From Neoasaia chiangmaiensis (GTDB lineage Bacteria; Pseudomonadota; Alphaproteobacteria; Acetobacterales; Acetobacteraceae): 64,000 bases of DNA. This document shows, one piece after another, positions 24,448-33,700 of the stretch. The DNA lies in the NCBI RefSeq assembly GCF_002005465.1, contig NZ_CP014691.1:3317001-3381000 (forward strand), read 5' to 3'. The position numbers and the translations under genes are program-made. The notes under the pieces were generated by a model that was not told the origin of the DNA, did no database searches, and saw nothing but the letters and a program-made list of their open reading frames with translations. Position 1 is the stretch's first letter. Every line of letters begins with the position of its first letter.

Positions 24448-26083
24448 ACTGAACTTGCGATGCGAACGCATCATGAACCCCAGTCCGGAAACGGGCTGGG
24501 GTTTTTGTTTGTCCGCCTGACGCAACCGTCAGGATGCCGGCCAGGTCGCCCCGGACATCGATCTGGAGACCCTTGTCAGATGGCGTCAGGATGATGGCCT
24601 CGATCAGTGAGCGGATCACCTCGGCCGCCTCCTGGCGCTTCTCGTCCAGCTCGGAATGCAGCATGTCGTGCAGGCGCGCTAGTTGCCGGTGGTAGAACTC
24701 CGCCATCTGGGGATGGAGCAGGGGCGGGGGTGCCTCGGCAGTCGCGAGGAACTCCGTCAGCTCCGTCTTGCGGGCCTCGAGTTTGGAGCCGCGCTCCTTG
24801 ACCGTTTCGATTGAGATGGCTTCCGAGAGGTAGAGATCCATCAGCCGCTGGATGTCGCGCTCGACCCGCTTCAGTTCTGACTCTGCTGCGCCGATGTCGG
24901 CCGACGCCTCCATGCGCAGCCGGTTCATCTCGATGGTGAATGCCGTGCAGAATTCGGCGAACAGGTTCGGATCCATAAGATGGTGGCGCAGGGCGTCGAG
25001 GACGCGCCGCTCCAGTTCCTCGCGACGCATATTGGTCCGGTTCTCGCAGATGCCCTTGTTGCGGGCTGTCGAGCAGCCGAGCAAAGTGCCGGAGATCATG
25101 GAATAGCCGCCACCACAGCAGCCGCATTTGCTGAGGCCGGAGAACAGGTAGCGGGGACGCCGTTTCGCCCGGAAATGATCAGGCGAGGATGTGTCGCGTG
25201 TGTCGCGGCTGGCGCTGACGCTGGCCTGCTGCGCCTTGACAGCGTCCCATAGTTCCTGGTCGACGATCCGCAGTTCCGGCACCTCCTGGATCACCCATTC
25301 GGAGTCCGGATTGGGTCGGGCCTGCCGCTTGCCGGTGTCGGGATCCTTGATGAAGCGTTGGCGGTTCCAGACCAATTTTCCGACATACATCTCATTGTTG
25401 AGGATACCCGTGCCGCGCGCCCGGTTGCCATTGATGGTGGAAAATCCCCAGGCACCGCTGCCCGGTGCGGATATGCCTTCCTCGTTGAGACGGAAGGCAA
25501 TGGCGCGTGGCCCCAGTCCGGCCGCGAAGTCACGAAAGATACGACGGACCACTTCGGCTTCCGCTGGATTGATGGTCCGGTCGCCCCGGATGGGCTCGCC
25601 ATTGGCGTCCAGTCTGCGCACCACGTCATACCCGTAGGCGTTGCCGCCGCCGGACTTGCCCTGTTCGACCCGGCCGCGCAGGCCGCGATGGGTCTTCTCG
25701 GCCAGGTCTTTCAGGAATAGGGCGTTCATCGTGCCCTTGAGGCCGACATGAAGGTGGGAAACCTCGCCCTCGGAAAGAGTGACGATCCGCACGCCGGCAT
25801 AGTTCATGCGCTTGAAGACGCCGGCGATGTCCTCTTGGTCGCGGGAAAGGCGGTCCATCGCCTCGGCCAGCACGATCTGGAACCGTCCGCGCTGTGCGTC
25901 CGCGATCAGCGCTTGGATACCGGGCCGCATCAGGGAGGCGCCGGAAATGGCGTGATCGGTATACTCCTCGACGATGGTCCAGCCCTGTTTCTCCACGTGG
26001 GTGCGACAGACGCGAAGCTGGTCGGCGATCGAGGCGTCGCGCTGGTTGTCGGACGAATAGCGGGCGTAGAGCGCGACCTTCAT
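24404..26083 (-). CDS. large serine recombinase (resolvase, Recombinase and zinc-ribbon domains)
   Basis: 559 residues from the ATG at 26083, which has an AAGGGA site. The resolvase domain begins MKVALYARYSSDNQ with catalytic Ser near residue 10, followed by AEAMDRLSRDQEDIAGVF. A Recombinase domain and a zinc ribbon (SGLSKCGCCGGGYSMI, then CSTARNKGICEN) follow, then a coiled-coil region (ELKRVERDIQRLMDLYL). The last residues (VAGAGFEPAAFRL) are translated from the reverse complement of the tRNA-fMet fragment, so the natural C-terminus was replaced or extended by integration. It probably mobilised part of element B. Confidence 0.9.
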   Translation of the reverse strand: MKVALYARYSSDNQRDASIADQLRVCRTHVEKQGWTIVEEYTDHAISGASLMRPGIQALIADAQRGRFQIVLAEAMDRLSRDQEDIAGVFKRMNYAGVRIVTLSEGEVSHLHVGLKGTMNALFLKDLAEKTHRGLRGRVEQGKSGGGNAYGYDVVRRLDANGEPIRGDRTINPAEAEVVRRIFRDFAAGLGPRAIAFRLNEEGISAPGSGAWGFSTINGNRARGTGILNNEMYVGKLVWNRQRFIKDPDTGKRQARPNPDSEWVIQEVPELRIVDQELWDAVKAQQASVSASRDTRDTSSPDHFRAKRRPRYLFSGLSKCGCCGGGYSMISGTLLGCSTARNKGICENRTNMRREELERRVLDALRHHLMDPNLFAEFCTAFTIEMNRLRMEASADIGAAESELKRVERDIQRLMDLYLSEAISIETVKERGSKLEARKTELTEFLATAEAPPPLLHPQMAEFYHRQLARLHDMLHSELDEKRQEAAEVIRSLIEAIILTPSDKGLQIDVRGDLAGILTVASGGQTKTPARFRTGVHDAFASQVQLVAGAGFEPAAFRL

Positions 26084-26096
26084 GACGGGCTTTCCC

Positions 26097-26285
26097 TTAA
26101 GGTCCGGAGCTGCGGCGCTGCTCCTGTTGCTGCGACCGGAACCAGTCCCGCGCCGCGCGACGGGCCATGAGGCGAACCAGCGCCACAAGGCGTGGGTCCG
26201 GGGCATTGGGTCGCAGGATGAGCCGCAACTCGGGCTCTGGCGGCCGATACGCCGGGGCAATGGACTGGCTGGGTCTGTCCGTCAT
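26097..26285 (-). CDS. small hypothetical protein upstream of the recombinase
   Basis: 62 residues from the ATG at 26285, preceded by a GGAAGAGAG site. It starts MTDRPSQSIAPAYRPPEPEL, continues LVALVRLMARRAARDWFRSQ and is very basic toward the C-terminus. It ends 13 bases before the recombinase start, on the same strand. The pairing suggests an accessory or regulatory role such as a directionality factor, but this is unproved. Confidence 0.6.
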   Translation of the reverse strand: MTDRPSQSIAPAYRPPEPELRLILRPNAPDPRLVALVRLMARRAARDWFRSQQQEQRRSSGP

Positions 26286-26526
26286 CGTCGCTCTCTTCCG
26301 ACCATATGGCAAGGAAAACAGACACACGATCCGGACAGATGACTGTTATTTCAATGGAAATACGCAATGTGCGAAAGCGTAATCCTGAGTGCTCCAGCGT
26401 ACGGAATCGTAGTTATGGGTAGTCCCGGTTAGAGGTGCGTCGTACAAATACTGGCGTATGACGGCGGCGCGAGAGGGGAGGGCGAGTCATGAACGATACG
26501 GGAGTGCCTTTCCTCCGGCAGGTCGG

Positions 26527-28713
26527 ATGAGCGGGCGCGCCATCGACTCTTCGCCCACGGAAGCGCTGGCTGGCCTCGTGGAGCGGGTGACGTTCCACAA
26601 CGCTGAGAATGGCTTCTGTGTCCTGCGGGTGAAGGTGCGCGGACAGCGCGATCTGGTCACCGTTGTCGGCCATGCCGCGATGATTTCGGCAGGCGAGTTC
26701 GTGCAGATATCGGGGCGCTGGTTCAACGACCACAGCCACGGGCTTCAGTTCAAGGCGGAATTTCTCAAGGCCAGCCCGCCGACCACGGTCGAGGGCATTG
26801 AACGCTACCTGGGCTCCGGCATGATCCGGGGCATCGGCCCCGTCTATGCGAAGAAGCTGGTGAAAGCATTCGGCGAGGCGGTGTTCGACCTGATCGAACA
26901 GGAACCGCATCGCCTGCGGGAAGTGACGGGTATCGGCCCCAAGCGCGCCGAACGGATCGTCGCCGGCTGGGCGGATCAGAAAGTGATCCGCGAGATCATG
27001 CTGTTTCTGCACAGCAACGGCGTCGGCACCTCGCGGGCGGTGCGCATTTTCAAGACCTACGGGCAGGACGCGGTCAAACTGATTAGCGAAAATCCGTATC
27101 GCCTGGCGAAGGACATCCGGGGGATCGGATTCAAGACCGCCGACCAGATCGCCCGGAAAATGGGGATCGCGCCTGACGCCATGATCCGGGTGCGGGCAGG
27201 GATCTCCTACGCGCTCGGCGAGGCGATGGATGAAGGGCATTGCGGCCTTCCGGTCGGAGAACTGCTGACCAGCACGGCTGAATTGCTGGAAGTCGCGGCA
27301 CCTCTGATCGAGATGGCCCTCGCGCTGGAACTGGAAGCCGGTGACGTTATTGCCGACAGCGTGGGCGAGACGGGGTGCATCTTCCTGGCTGGCCTGTATC
27401 GCGCGGAGCAGAGTATCGCCGAGCGGTTGCGCGCCTGCGCCGTCGGCCGTCCGCCCTGGCCAGAGATCGACGCTGCAAAGGCCATGACCTGGGTGGAAAG
27501 GAAGACCGGGCTTGCTCTGGCCCCCAGCCAACAGGAGGCGGTGCGCCTCGCCCTGCGCAGCAAGGTGCTGGTGATCACGGGTGGTCCCGGCGTAGGCAAG
27601 ACCACATTGGTCAACGCCATCCTGAAAATCGTGACGGCCAAGGGCATCGACGTGCAGCTTTGTGCGCCGACCGGCCGCGCGGCGAAGCGCCTGTCGGAAA
27701 GCACGGGGCTGGAAGGCAAGACGATCCATCGCCTATTGGAGACAGACCCGGCGACCGGCAGTTTCAATCGGGACGACACCAACCCGCTGACCTGCGATCT
27801 GCTGGTCGTGGACGAGGCCAGCATGGTCGACGTGCTGCTGATGCGCTCCCTGCTACGCGCGTTGCCTGACAGCGCGGCTCTGCTGATCGTCGGCGACGTG
27901 GACCAGTTGCCGTCCGTCGGACCGGGACAGGTGCTCGCCGACATCATTGGCTCCGGTGCTGTCCCTGTGGTGCGGCTGACCGAGGTGTTCCGCCAAGCGG
28001 CGCAGAGCCGGATCATCACCAACGCGCACCGGATCAACGAGGGCAGGATGCCCGAACTGAGTGCGGAAGAGGGATCGGATTTCTACTTTGTCGAGGCTGG
28101 CGAACCGGAGATCGGGCTGCGCAGGCTGCTGGCGGTTGTGAAGGATCGCATCCCAGCACGGTTCGGGCTGGACCCGGTTCGCGACGTGCAAGTGCTGTGT
28201 CCGATGAACCGGGGCGGGCTTGGGGCGCGGTCGCTGAATATCGAATTGCAGCAGGCGCTGAACCCGCCGGCCGAGGTGAAGGTCGAGCGGTTCGGCTGGA
28301 CCTATGGTCCGGGCGACAAGGTGATGCAGATCGCCAACGATTATGACCGAGATGTCTTCAACGGGGATCTTGGCGTTATCGACAGGATCGATATCGAAGA
28401 AGGCGAACTGACCGTTTCATTCGATGGACGGGAGATCGTTTACGGTTTTGGAGAACTGGACGAGCTGGTGCTGGCCTACGCGACGACCATTCACAAGAGC
28501 CAGGGATCGGAATATCCGGCGGTGGTCATCCCGCTGGTGACGCAGCATTACGCCATGCTGGCGCGGAACCTGCTCTATACCGGCGTCACACGGGGGCGGA
28601 TGCTCGTCGTGCTCGTGGGACAGAAGAAGGCGTTGGCCATCGCCGTGCGGAACCAGGGCGGCAGACGGCGGTGGTCGAAGCTCAGGGAGTGGCTGATGGG
28701 TAGTTTTGCATGA
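26527..28713 (+). CDS. recD2: RecD2-like SF1B DNA helicase
   Basis: 728 residues from the ATG at 26527 (MSGRAIDSSPTEALAGLVER), matching the usual RecD2 start; an upstream ATG would add an unrelated tail. The OB-like N-terminus (FCVLRVKVRGQRDLVTVVGH) and helix-hairpin-helix repeats (GIGPVYAKKLVKAFG, GIGPKRAERIVAGW) precede the motor. Walker A GGPGVGKTT lies near residue 352, Walker B LVVDEASMVD near 430 and the late motif TIHKSQGSEYPAVVIPL near 660. RecD2 proteins unwind DNA 5' to 3' without RecBC. On an ICE it may help element processing, or act with the defence block that follows. Confidence 0.9.
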   Translation: MSGRAIDSSPTEALAGLVERVTFHNAENGFCVLRVKVRGQRDLVTVVGHAAMISAGEFVQISGRWFNDHSHGLQFKAEFLKASPPTTVEGIERYLGSGMIRGIGPVYAKKLVKAFGEAVFDLIEQEPHRLREVTGIGPKRAERIVAGWADQKVIREIMLFLHSNGVGTSRAVRIFKTYGQDAVKLISENPYRLAKDIRGIGFKTADQIARKMGIAPDAMIRVRAGISYALGEAMDEGHCGLPVGELLTSTAELLEVAAPLIEMALALELEAGDVIADSVGETGCIFLAGLYRAEQSIAERLRACAVGRPPWPEIDAAKAMTWVERKTGLALAPSQQEAVRLALRSKVLVITGGPGVGKTTLVNAILKIVTAKGIDVQLCAPTGRAAKRLSESTGLEGKTIHRLLETDPATGSFNRDDTNPLTCDLLVVDEASMVDVLLMRSLLRALPDSAALLIVGDVDQLPSVGPGQVLADIIGSGAVPVVRLTEVFRQAAQSRIITNAHRINEGRMPELSAEEGSDFYFVEAGEPEIGLRRLLAVVKDRIPARFGLDPVRDVQVLCPMNRGGLGARSLNIELQQALNPPAEVKVERFGWTYGPGDKVMQIANDYDRDVFNGDLGVIDRIDIEEGELTVSFDGREIVYGFGELDELVLAYATTIHKSQGSEYPAVVIPLVTQHYAMLARNLLYTGVTRGRMLVVLVGQKKALAIAVRNQGGRRRWSKLREWLMGSFA

Positions 28714-28903
28714 CGGAGCGATGCCTCCATGTCGGCTTCCGCCCTCATCTTGGCCATACGAGCCTGCGAGTGACCTCTCGCATAGGAGACATGAGCGATT
28801 CGGCTCATCACGGAAAGGGCGAAGCCAATAGCAGACCAACGGCTTGCGAGCAACCTAACCAAAGCCGAAATATGGCGACTCGAATCGATCAGGAGCATTC
28901 CCA

Positions 28904-29908
28904 ATGACGCTCTCGCCAGCGTTATCTCGATGTGGCAGAACCCCGATTCCATGTCGGAGTGTCTTGGACTATGATTGTGTAGAGTATGCACGATCAATGG
29001 GCGGTTCCAGCGGGGGAAGCAGTATCTACAGCGCAGTACAACTTTCTGTTTTAACTCGCCTTTTCTCTGCCACCGTTTTTCGTGAAATGGCGAAGAAAGG
29101 TCGATCCGGCTTGTTCCGTCGGTTGCTTGAGCAGACCGATTTAATCGAGAGCGCCGACCCGCACGCGACTGTCGGCGACGCTTTTGACTCAGCATTTGAG
29201 ATTCTGAAGGTCGCGGGGCACCGCGACGAATACATCTATCGCGCGGCGATCAGCCACAAAGTGCTGATGGGCACGCACTCGCTCCGCACGGCCTCAATGC
29301 TCAATGAGTTTCGTGCCGGCAGCTGCAAGGCGGATCTCGTCATCCTGAATGGCACTGCGACCGTCTATGAAATCAAGTCGGAGCGGGATTCGCTCGCGCG
29401 GCTCGCCAACCAAGTAGAGAACTATAAGCGTGTCTTTGCCAAAGTGAACGTGATCGCGAGCAAAGGTCATATCGAGAACGTGCTGGCAACGGTGCCGAAC
29501 GATGTCGGGGTGATGTGTCTCTCCAAGCGCTACCAGATCACAACGGTGCGCGACGCGGTCGACTGCCCGGCGCGCATCTGTCCGGTAACCGTCTTTGAAT
29601 CACTACGGATGGCCGAAGGTGCGGCGATCCTGCGGGCGATGGGCGTAACGGTGCCGCAGGTTTCCAACACGCAGCGGCATGCCGCGATGCGCGACCTTTT
29701 CGCTGCGCTTGACCCGGTTGCGCTTCATGCCGAGATGGTGCGGACGCTCAAGCGGACGCGCGATCTCGCACCGCTCGGCGACCTGGTCGATCGTCTACCG
29801 GAGTCTCTACAAGCTGCGGCGCTATCTGTATCGGTGCGCCGTGCTGACCACCCGCGGCTAGTCGACGCCACTTCGACCCCGCTGCACGCGACCATGGCCT
29901 GGAGCTGA
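28904..29908 (+). CDS. sce7726-family protein with PD-(D/E)XK-like core
   Basis: 334 residues. The start has an AGGAG site eight bases upstream; a later ATG at 28,997 lacks one but the first 31 residues are not domain-like, so either is possible. The body resembles the uncharacterised sce7726 family: EFRAGSCKADLVIL followed by TVYEIKSERDSLARLANQVE (about residues 135-170). The Asp and the Glu-x-Lys pair are the spacing of a PD-(D/E)XK nuclease core. It is the first gene of a three-gene operon with gaps of seven and five bases. I infer a nuclease-like component; no activity is known to me. Confidence 0.75.
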   Translation: MTLSPALSRCGRTPIPCRSVLDYDCVEYARSMGGSSGGSSIYSAVQLSVLTRLFSATVFREMAKKGRSGLFRRLLEQTDLIESADPHATVGDAFDSAFEILKVAGHRDEYIYRAAISHKVLMGTHSLRTASMLNEFRAGSCKADLVILNGTATVYEIKSERDSLARLANQVENYKRVFAKVNVIASKGHIENVLATVPNDVGVMCLSKRYQITTVRDAVDCPARICPVTVFESLRMAEGAAILRAMGVTVPQVSNTQRHAAMRDLFAALDPVALHAEMVRTLKRTRDLAPLGDLVDRLPESLQAAALSVSVRRADHPRLVDATSTPLHATMAWS

Positions 29909-29915
29909 CTGCCGC

Positions 29916-30851
29916 ATGTACCATCCCTATTTTCGCGGAAAGCAGTTCGAGCTTATCACGATCCGCGAGATGGCGGCGCTTCTTGCCAGGAAGAACTTCG
30001 TGCCTGTGATCGAGCCGGTGCGCGAGGCGCTCGGCGGCCTCAAAAAGACCTTGAGCGCGATTTGCTCTGCCGGTGGACGGGCGATCGTAATCGTGAACCC
30101 CTATCACGGCGACCATCAGGAAGACGGGACAAGCATCACCGGCCTCCTTCAAGACGGCTTTGTCGACGCCGACAATATCTCCGCTGGCATACTGCTGCGT
30201 AGCGACATGACCGTCGACGAAGTGATGGCCTGCTATAACCATCACGCAGATCATCATCCCGTGCTTGTCCACGCTGGCTTCACCGCGCCCAAGGCTCTAG
30301 CAGCCAAACTGGAGAATGGCATCCACAGCCTCACCAATGTCTTCGTCGAAGATCATGCAAAGCTGCTCTATCGGAAACATTTCGACCAGAGCATGCGCAT
30401 CCTCGTGCGCGATGGCTTTAAGCGGCTGCGCAATGCCGATTATCCGGCGATGGAGGAGTTCTCCGATCTCCATGTCACCTACGGAGATCTCGGCATGTCG
30501 GGCTTTGGTGACTTTCTGATTGTCGGCGACGTCTACAGCGAGGGCGGAGGTCCAGCTTATGCCGTCGCGATCCATTTGACCTTCATCGATCCTGACAAGG
30601 ACGATGTCATGTACATCTATCACTTCGTCTCGGATACGAAGGACACGCCGACCGATCCTGCCGGCAAGTTCGCCCAAGCGCTTGCGAAGCTGATCACGAA
30701 ACTGGACAGCGGTAATTCCCACATCCTCGAGACCGGAGCGATCAAGGAGTTTCGAGACCTCCATGCTAAGGGCCATTTCCCGGGTCTTGGCTACGTCAAA
30801 AAGCTCTCGATGAAACATCACATCGAAACGCTTGCCGACTATATTGGCTGA
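29916..30851 (+). CDS. sce7725-family (beta-protein-like) protein
   Basis: 311 residues. It begins MYHPYFRGKQFELITIREMA and contains GRAIVIVNPYHGDH, VLVHAGFTAPKALAAKL and GLGYVKKLSMKHHIETLADY. This matches the uncharacterised sce7725 family, which is often a neighbour of sce7726 genes and resembles proteins named beta protein. No catalytic motif is obvious. The GGAG of its ribosome site overlaps the sce7726 stop region, so both are probably translated together. The role may be to sense or scaffold for its partner. Confidence 0.75.
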   Translation: MYHPYFRGKQFELITIREMAALLARKNFVPVIEPVREALGGLKKTLSAICSAGGRAIVIVNPYHGDHQEDGTSITGLLQDGFVDADNISAGILLRSDMTVDEVMACYNHHADHHPVLVHAGFTAPKALAAKLENGIHSLTNVFVEDHAKLLYRKHFDQSMRILVRDGFKRLRNADYPAMEEFSDLHVTYGDLGMSGFGDFLIVGDVYSEGGGPAYAVAIHLTFIDPDKDDVMYIYHFVSDTKDTPTDPAGKFAQALAKLITKLDSGNSHILETGAIKEFRDLHAKGHFPGLGYVKKLSMKHHIETLADYIG

Positions 30852-30856
30852 GCCCC

Positions 30857-31879
30857 ATGGCACAGCGTTTCTGCTGCTCGGAGTGCTTCGACGATCACGG
30901 ACTGCGTGATCAGCTCTTCCCGTCGCTCGATCCCGGCCATGGGACATGCGATTTCTGTGGGACCACTGGCACCCAGCTCGTTGAACCGGGCAAGCTCGCC
31001 AATTATTTCGAACTGTTAGTAAATGTCTATGAGCCGAATGAAGATGGGAAGTCGCTGGTCGAATGGATGAAGGACGATTGGCAACTCTTCAGCCATCCGC
31101 GTATGGATATTGCTCACGCTAAGGAACTTCTTGGCGAGATTCTCGATGACGGTGAGATCGTCCGAAGGGGCTTCGTCCCGTCGGCAAGCTATATTAGTGA
31201 AGGTCTCGCGCAGTGGGACAAACTGCGTGACGAAATGATGTATGCTAATCGCTGGTTTCTCGACGTCGCCGTCGACCTAGACCGTCTCCGCCAGCTGCTC
31301 GACATGCTGCTGGCACCGCCATTGCCCCGGCAATGGTATCGCGCGCGAATCCGCACCGAGGATGAGGTCTTTCCAATCGAGAAGATGGGTGCACCGCCGA
31401 AGCGACGCTCATCACATGGCAGGGCCAATCCCGCGGGCATCCCCTATCTCTATTTGGGGTCGCTGCCCGATACGGCTGCAGCCGAGATCCGGCCCCATAC
31501 CGGCGAAGTTGCTTGCGTTGCCGATTTCACAATCCCCGAGATCAAGGCGGTGGATTTACGAAATCCGCGTAAACTCGTTTCCCCCTTCATCCTGACCGAT
31601 GCGAGCGAGATCGGCCAGCTGCGTGCCGACTTGCCATTCCTCGAACGTCTGGGTGAGGAATTGACTCGTCCGGTTCAACCGGCGGGGGCGGCAATCGACT
31701 ATATTCCGAGCCAGTATCTGTGTGAATTCATCAAGAAGAGCGGCTTTAACGGCGTAGTCTATCGCAGTTCGGTCAGTGATGGCATCAATCTCGCTCTGTT
31801 CGATCCCGCTCAGGCAGTCGGCGGGGCGGTGGTGCTCTACAATGTAACCAAGGTATCGGTCGAAGTTGCCGCCGCCTAA
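30857..31879 (+). CDS. RES-domain NAD+-targeting toxin with zinc finger and HEPN-RES N-terminal region
   Basis: 340 residues. The N-terminus carries a zinc-finger-like pattern (CCSECF near residue 6, CDFCG near 32), followed by a helical region like the HEPN/RES N-terminal domain. From about residue 155 a RES domain is clear: the Arg of QWYRARIR, GRANPAGIPYLYLGSLPDTA leading to the Glu in AEIRP, and the Ser in VVYRSSVSDGINLALF. These R, E and S residues name the family. RES toxins such as MbcT degrade NAD+. Here the gene is third in the sce7726/sce7725 operon and has no adjacent Xre antitoxin. Confidence 0.8.
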   Translation: MAQRFCCSECFDDHGLRDQLFPSLDPGHGTCDFCGTTGTQLVEPGKLANYFELLVNVYEPNEDGKSLVEWMKDDWQLFSHPRMDIAHAKELLGEILDDGEIVRRGFVPSASYISEGLAQWDKLRDEMMYANRWFLDVAVDLDRLRQLLDMLLAPPLPRQWYRARIRTEDEVFPIEKMGAPPKRRSSHGRANPAGIPYLYLGSLPDTAAAEIRPHTGEVACVADFTIPEIKAVDLRNPRKLVSPFILTDASEIGQLRADLPFLERLGEELTRPVQPAGAAIDYIPSQYLCEFIKKSGFNGVVYRSSVSDGINLALFDPAQAVGGAVVLYNVTKVSVEVAAA

Positions 31880-32015
31880 GAAGACGCACTTTGATAACGG
31901 CAGCCTTGTAAACGATAGCTTCCAGAACCTGCGGGCATTTGTTGTTTGATCGCGACGAGGGCGCAATGCTATCGATGGACCGATCAGCAGGTGGCTTCGG
32001 AGGATTGTAGGAGAT

Positions 32016-33449
32016 TCAGTGTCGCTTGCTTGCAGATGCCTTTCGGCTCGCATCAATTACTATGATCTCAGATGCTCGCTCGCCAGCATCTATACGTGCT
32101 TTCTGAATGCGCCGGATTTCGTTCAACTTCATACCGAGATCGCCATAATCAATAATAACGAATAGCGCGAATTCGGTCTGCGAGGCATCCTTGTAGAACT
32201 CGAGCTGCTTTTCATAGCCATGCACGATCGTGCCACCGGATCGCTTCATCTCGACCAGTACGCGGGCCGAATAGCCGCTTGAGAATTTGAAGTCGATCGG
32301 ACCACCGCCCATGTTTGCCTCTGGAGAAATGTCTAGGTCGTTCGCCTTACAGAAAGCGTCGGCGATGGCGTAATAGATGAGCTGCGAGGCGCGTTCCTTC
32401 TTTGGCTTATCGCCGAGCCAAAGCTCCTCCCATAGATTGCCAGCCTCTACATGCCGTTTGAACTGCGCGACCGTATCCCTGACGACGCACATGATTTCGT
32501 TCGGTCCTAGCTTCAGGTTATAGGGCGATGCCTGCTTCAGGCCCGGAAATCCATTCGCGATGATGCCCTTTAGCCGGTAGTAGCCAAGTGCGTCTAAGTT
32601 GGGATCGTAGTTGCTAACGTTCTCCTTTACGGCGGCGAGGAAGAAGTCGAACTCCTCCGGTGATGCTAGCGCTGCGCTCCGCAGTGCATGCTTGCGATCG
32701 ACAACTGTTGGTCGGATGATGCCGCCAAGTAACTGATTAACCCGGTCGCGGATGCGCGCGTTCTCCATCGCGGCACGCTCGATATCCGACCAATCGTTGG
32801 CGATAGGCAGTTCACGCACAATGTCTTCAGGTACCAGCACGATCGGGACTGCGCGGCCCGACGATGTCTCGAAACGGGGCAGCTTATGGTTCGTGCCTAT
32901 GTTGGTTTCGAACAATGGAACCCCATTCGCCCGGCAGAACGCTTCAGTGATTGCGGCGAGGTCATCCATGATGACAGTCGTGGTTAGGTCACTGATCGTA
33001 TCTGGCCCGACATCCTCCTCGAAAAATCCCATCAGCGAGATCATCTCTGGATCTCGCGCACCAAGCATGACAATCTCTTTGCTGGTGCGCAGGATCGCCT
33101 CGCGGATGTCCTGAGGGCGCGAGCTTCCCGAGCGTCCGCTTCCTCCGTAGCCCAGTCCGTTCTCCGGCGGTTCGCTTAGGTCAAGCTGACGACGGGCCCC
33201 CTTCCATGCAGCATCGTTCTCTGCGCTCGAGATAGTCAGCATCCGTACCAACACCTCGAAATGGCGCCGGAAGCGATCAACGGCCGATGTGGAGATCACG
33301 GTGTTACTGGATTTTTCGAGTAGAACCGGGTCGATAAAGAGCGGCACGTCGACATCGAGGAAGGGGTCAATCAGACCCGCAGCCGCGATTGTCTTTGGCA
33401 TCACGCCAAAATAAGCAGAAAATAAGATTGGATTTTGTACACGAGCCAT
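32016..33449 (-). CDS. hypothetical protein with PD-(D/E)XK nuclease-like C-terminus
   Basis: 477 residues, not recognised as a named family. The N-terminal part starts MARVQNPILFSAYFGVMPKT and continues into IDPFLDVDVPLFIDPVLLEK. Near residues 380-405 lies MGGGPIDFKFSSGYSARVLV followed by EMKRSGG: an Asp and Glu-x-Lys spaced as in PD-(D/E)XK nucleases. The conserved GYEKQLEFY follows. Its GAGGA site is unusually close to the ATG, so the start is uncertain. It converges on the RES operon, with 136 bases between their stop codons. A defence nuclease is likely but not proved. Confidence 0.65.
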   Translation of the reverse strand: MARVQNPILFSAYFGVMPKTIAAAGLIDPFLDVDVPLFIDPVLLEKSSNTVISTSAVDRFRRHFEVLVRMLTISSAENDAAWKGARRQLDLSEPPENGLGYGGSGRSGSSRPQDIREAILRTSKEIVMLGARDPEMISLMGFFEEDVGPDTISDLTTTVIMDDLAAITEAFCRANGVPLFETNIGTNHKLPRFETSSGRAVPIVLVPEDIVRELPIANDWSDIERAAMENARIRDRVNQLLGGIIRPTVVDRKHALRSAALASPEEFDFFLAAVKENVSNYDPNLDALGYYRLKGIIANGFPGLKQASPYNLKLGPNEIMCVVRDTVAQFKRHVEAGNLWEELWLGDKPKKERASQLIYYAIADAFCKANDLDISPEANMGGGPIDFKFSSGYSARVLVEMKRSGGTIVHGYEKQLEFYKDASQTEFALFVIIDYGDLGMKLNEIRRIQKARIDAGERASEIIVIDASRKASASKRH

Positions 33450-33700
33450 TCCTCAAGATAGCCTGCGTTGTGTCAGATCGCCATCAGCACATCATCCATC
33501 GTCTTGGAGAAGGGGATTTTTTCACGAAATCCGATCTCGGCCCCGTAGACCCCAGAAGTCTGCATATATAGATCGCGACCAAATCGCTAGAATGGTCGCG
33601 ATCGGGCGGCCTGCTGCGAACCTCTAACACACTAATGACTGTTTTCTATTGATTCTCTCCGACACCGGACTTTCCGCTCACCCCCCATTGCGGTCTTTAA

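Noticed and set aside
24337-24525. Small minus-strand protein with a GQDLNLRPSGYE-type sequence
   Set aside because: This is a well-known false protein formed by translating the complement of a tRNA 3' end; here it overlaps the tRNA-fMet fragment.
26413-27729. 438-codon minus-strand frame opposite recD2
   Set aside because: Antisense to clear helicase motifs, no domain of its own.
28720-28985. Possible small minus-strand gene (…SSRHISALVRLLASRWSAIG…) between recD2 and the sce7726 gene
   Set aside because: The frame reads on through the end of recD2 without a proper stop, no ribosome site was convincing and the family could not be identified. It may be a remnant.
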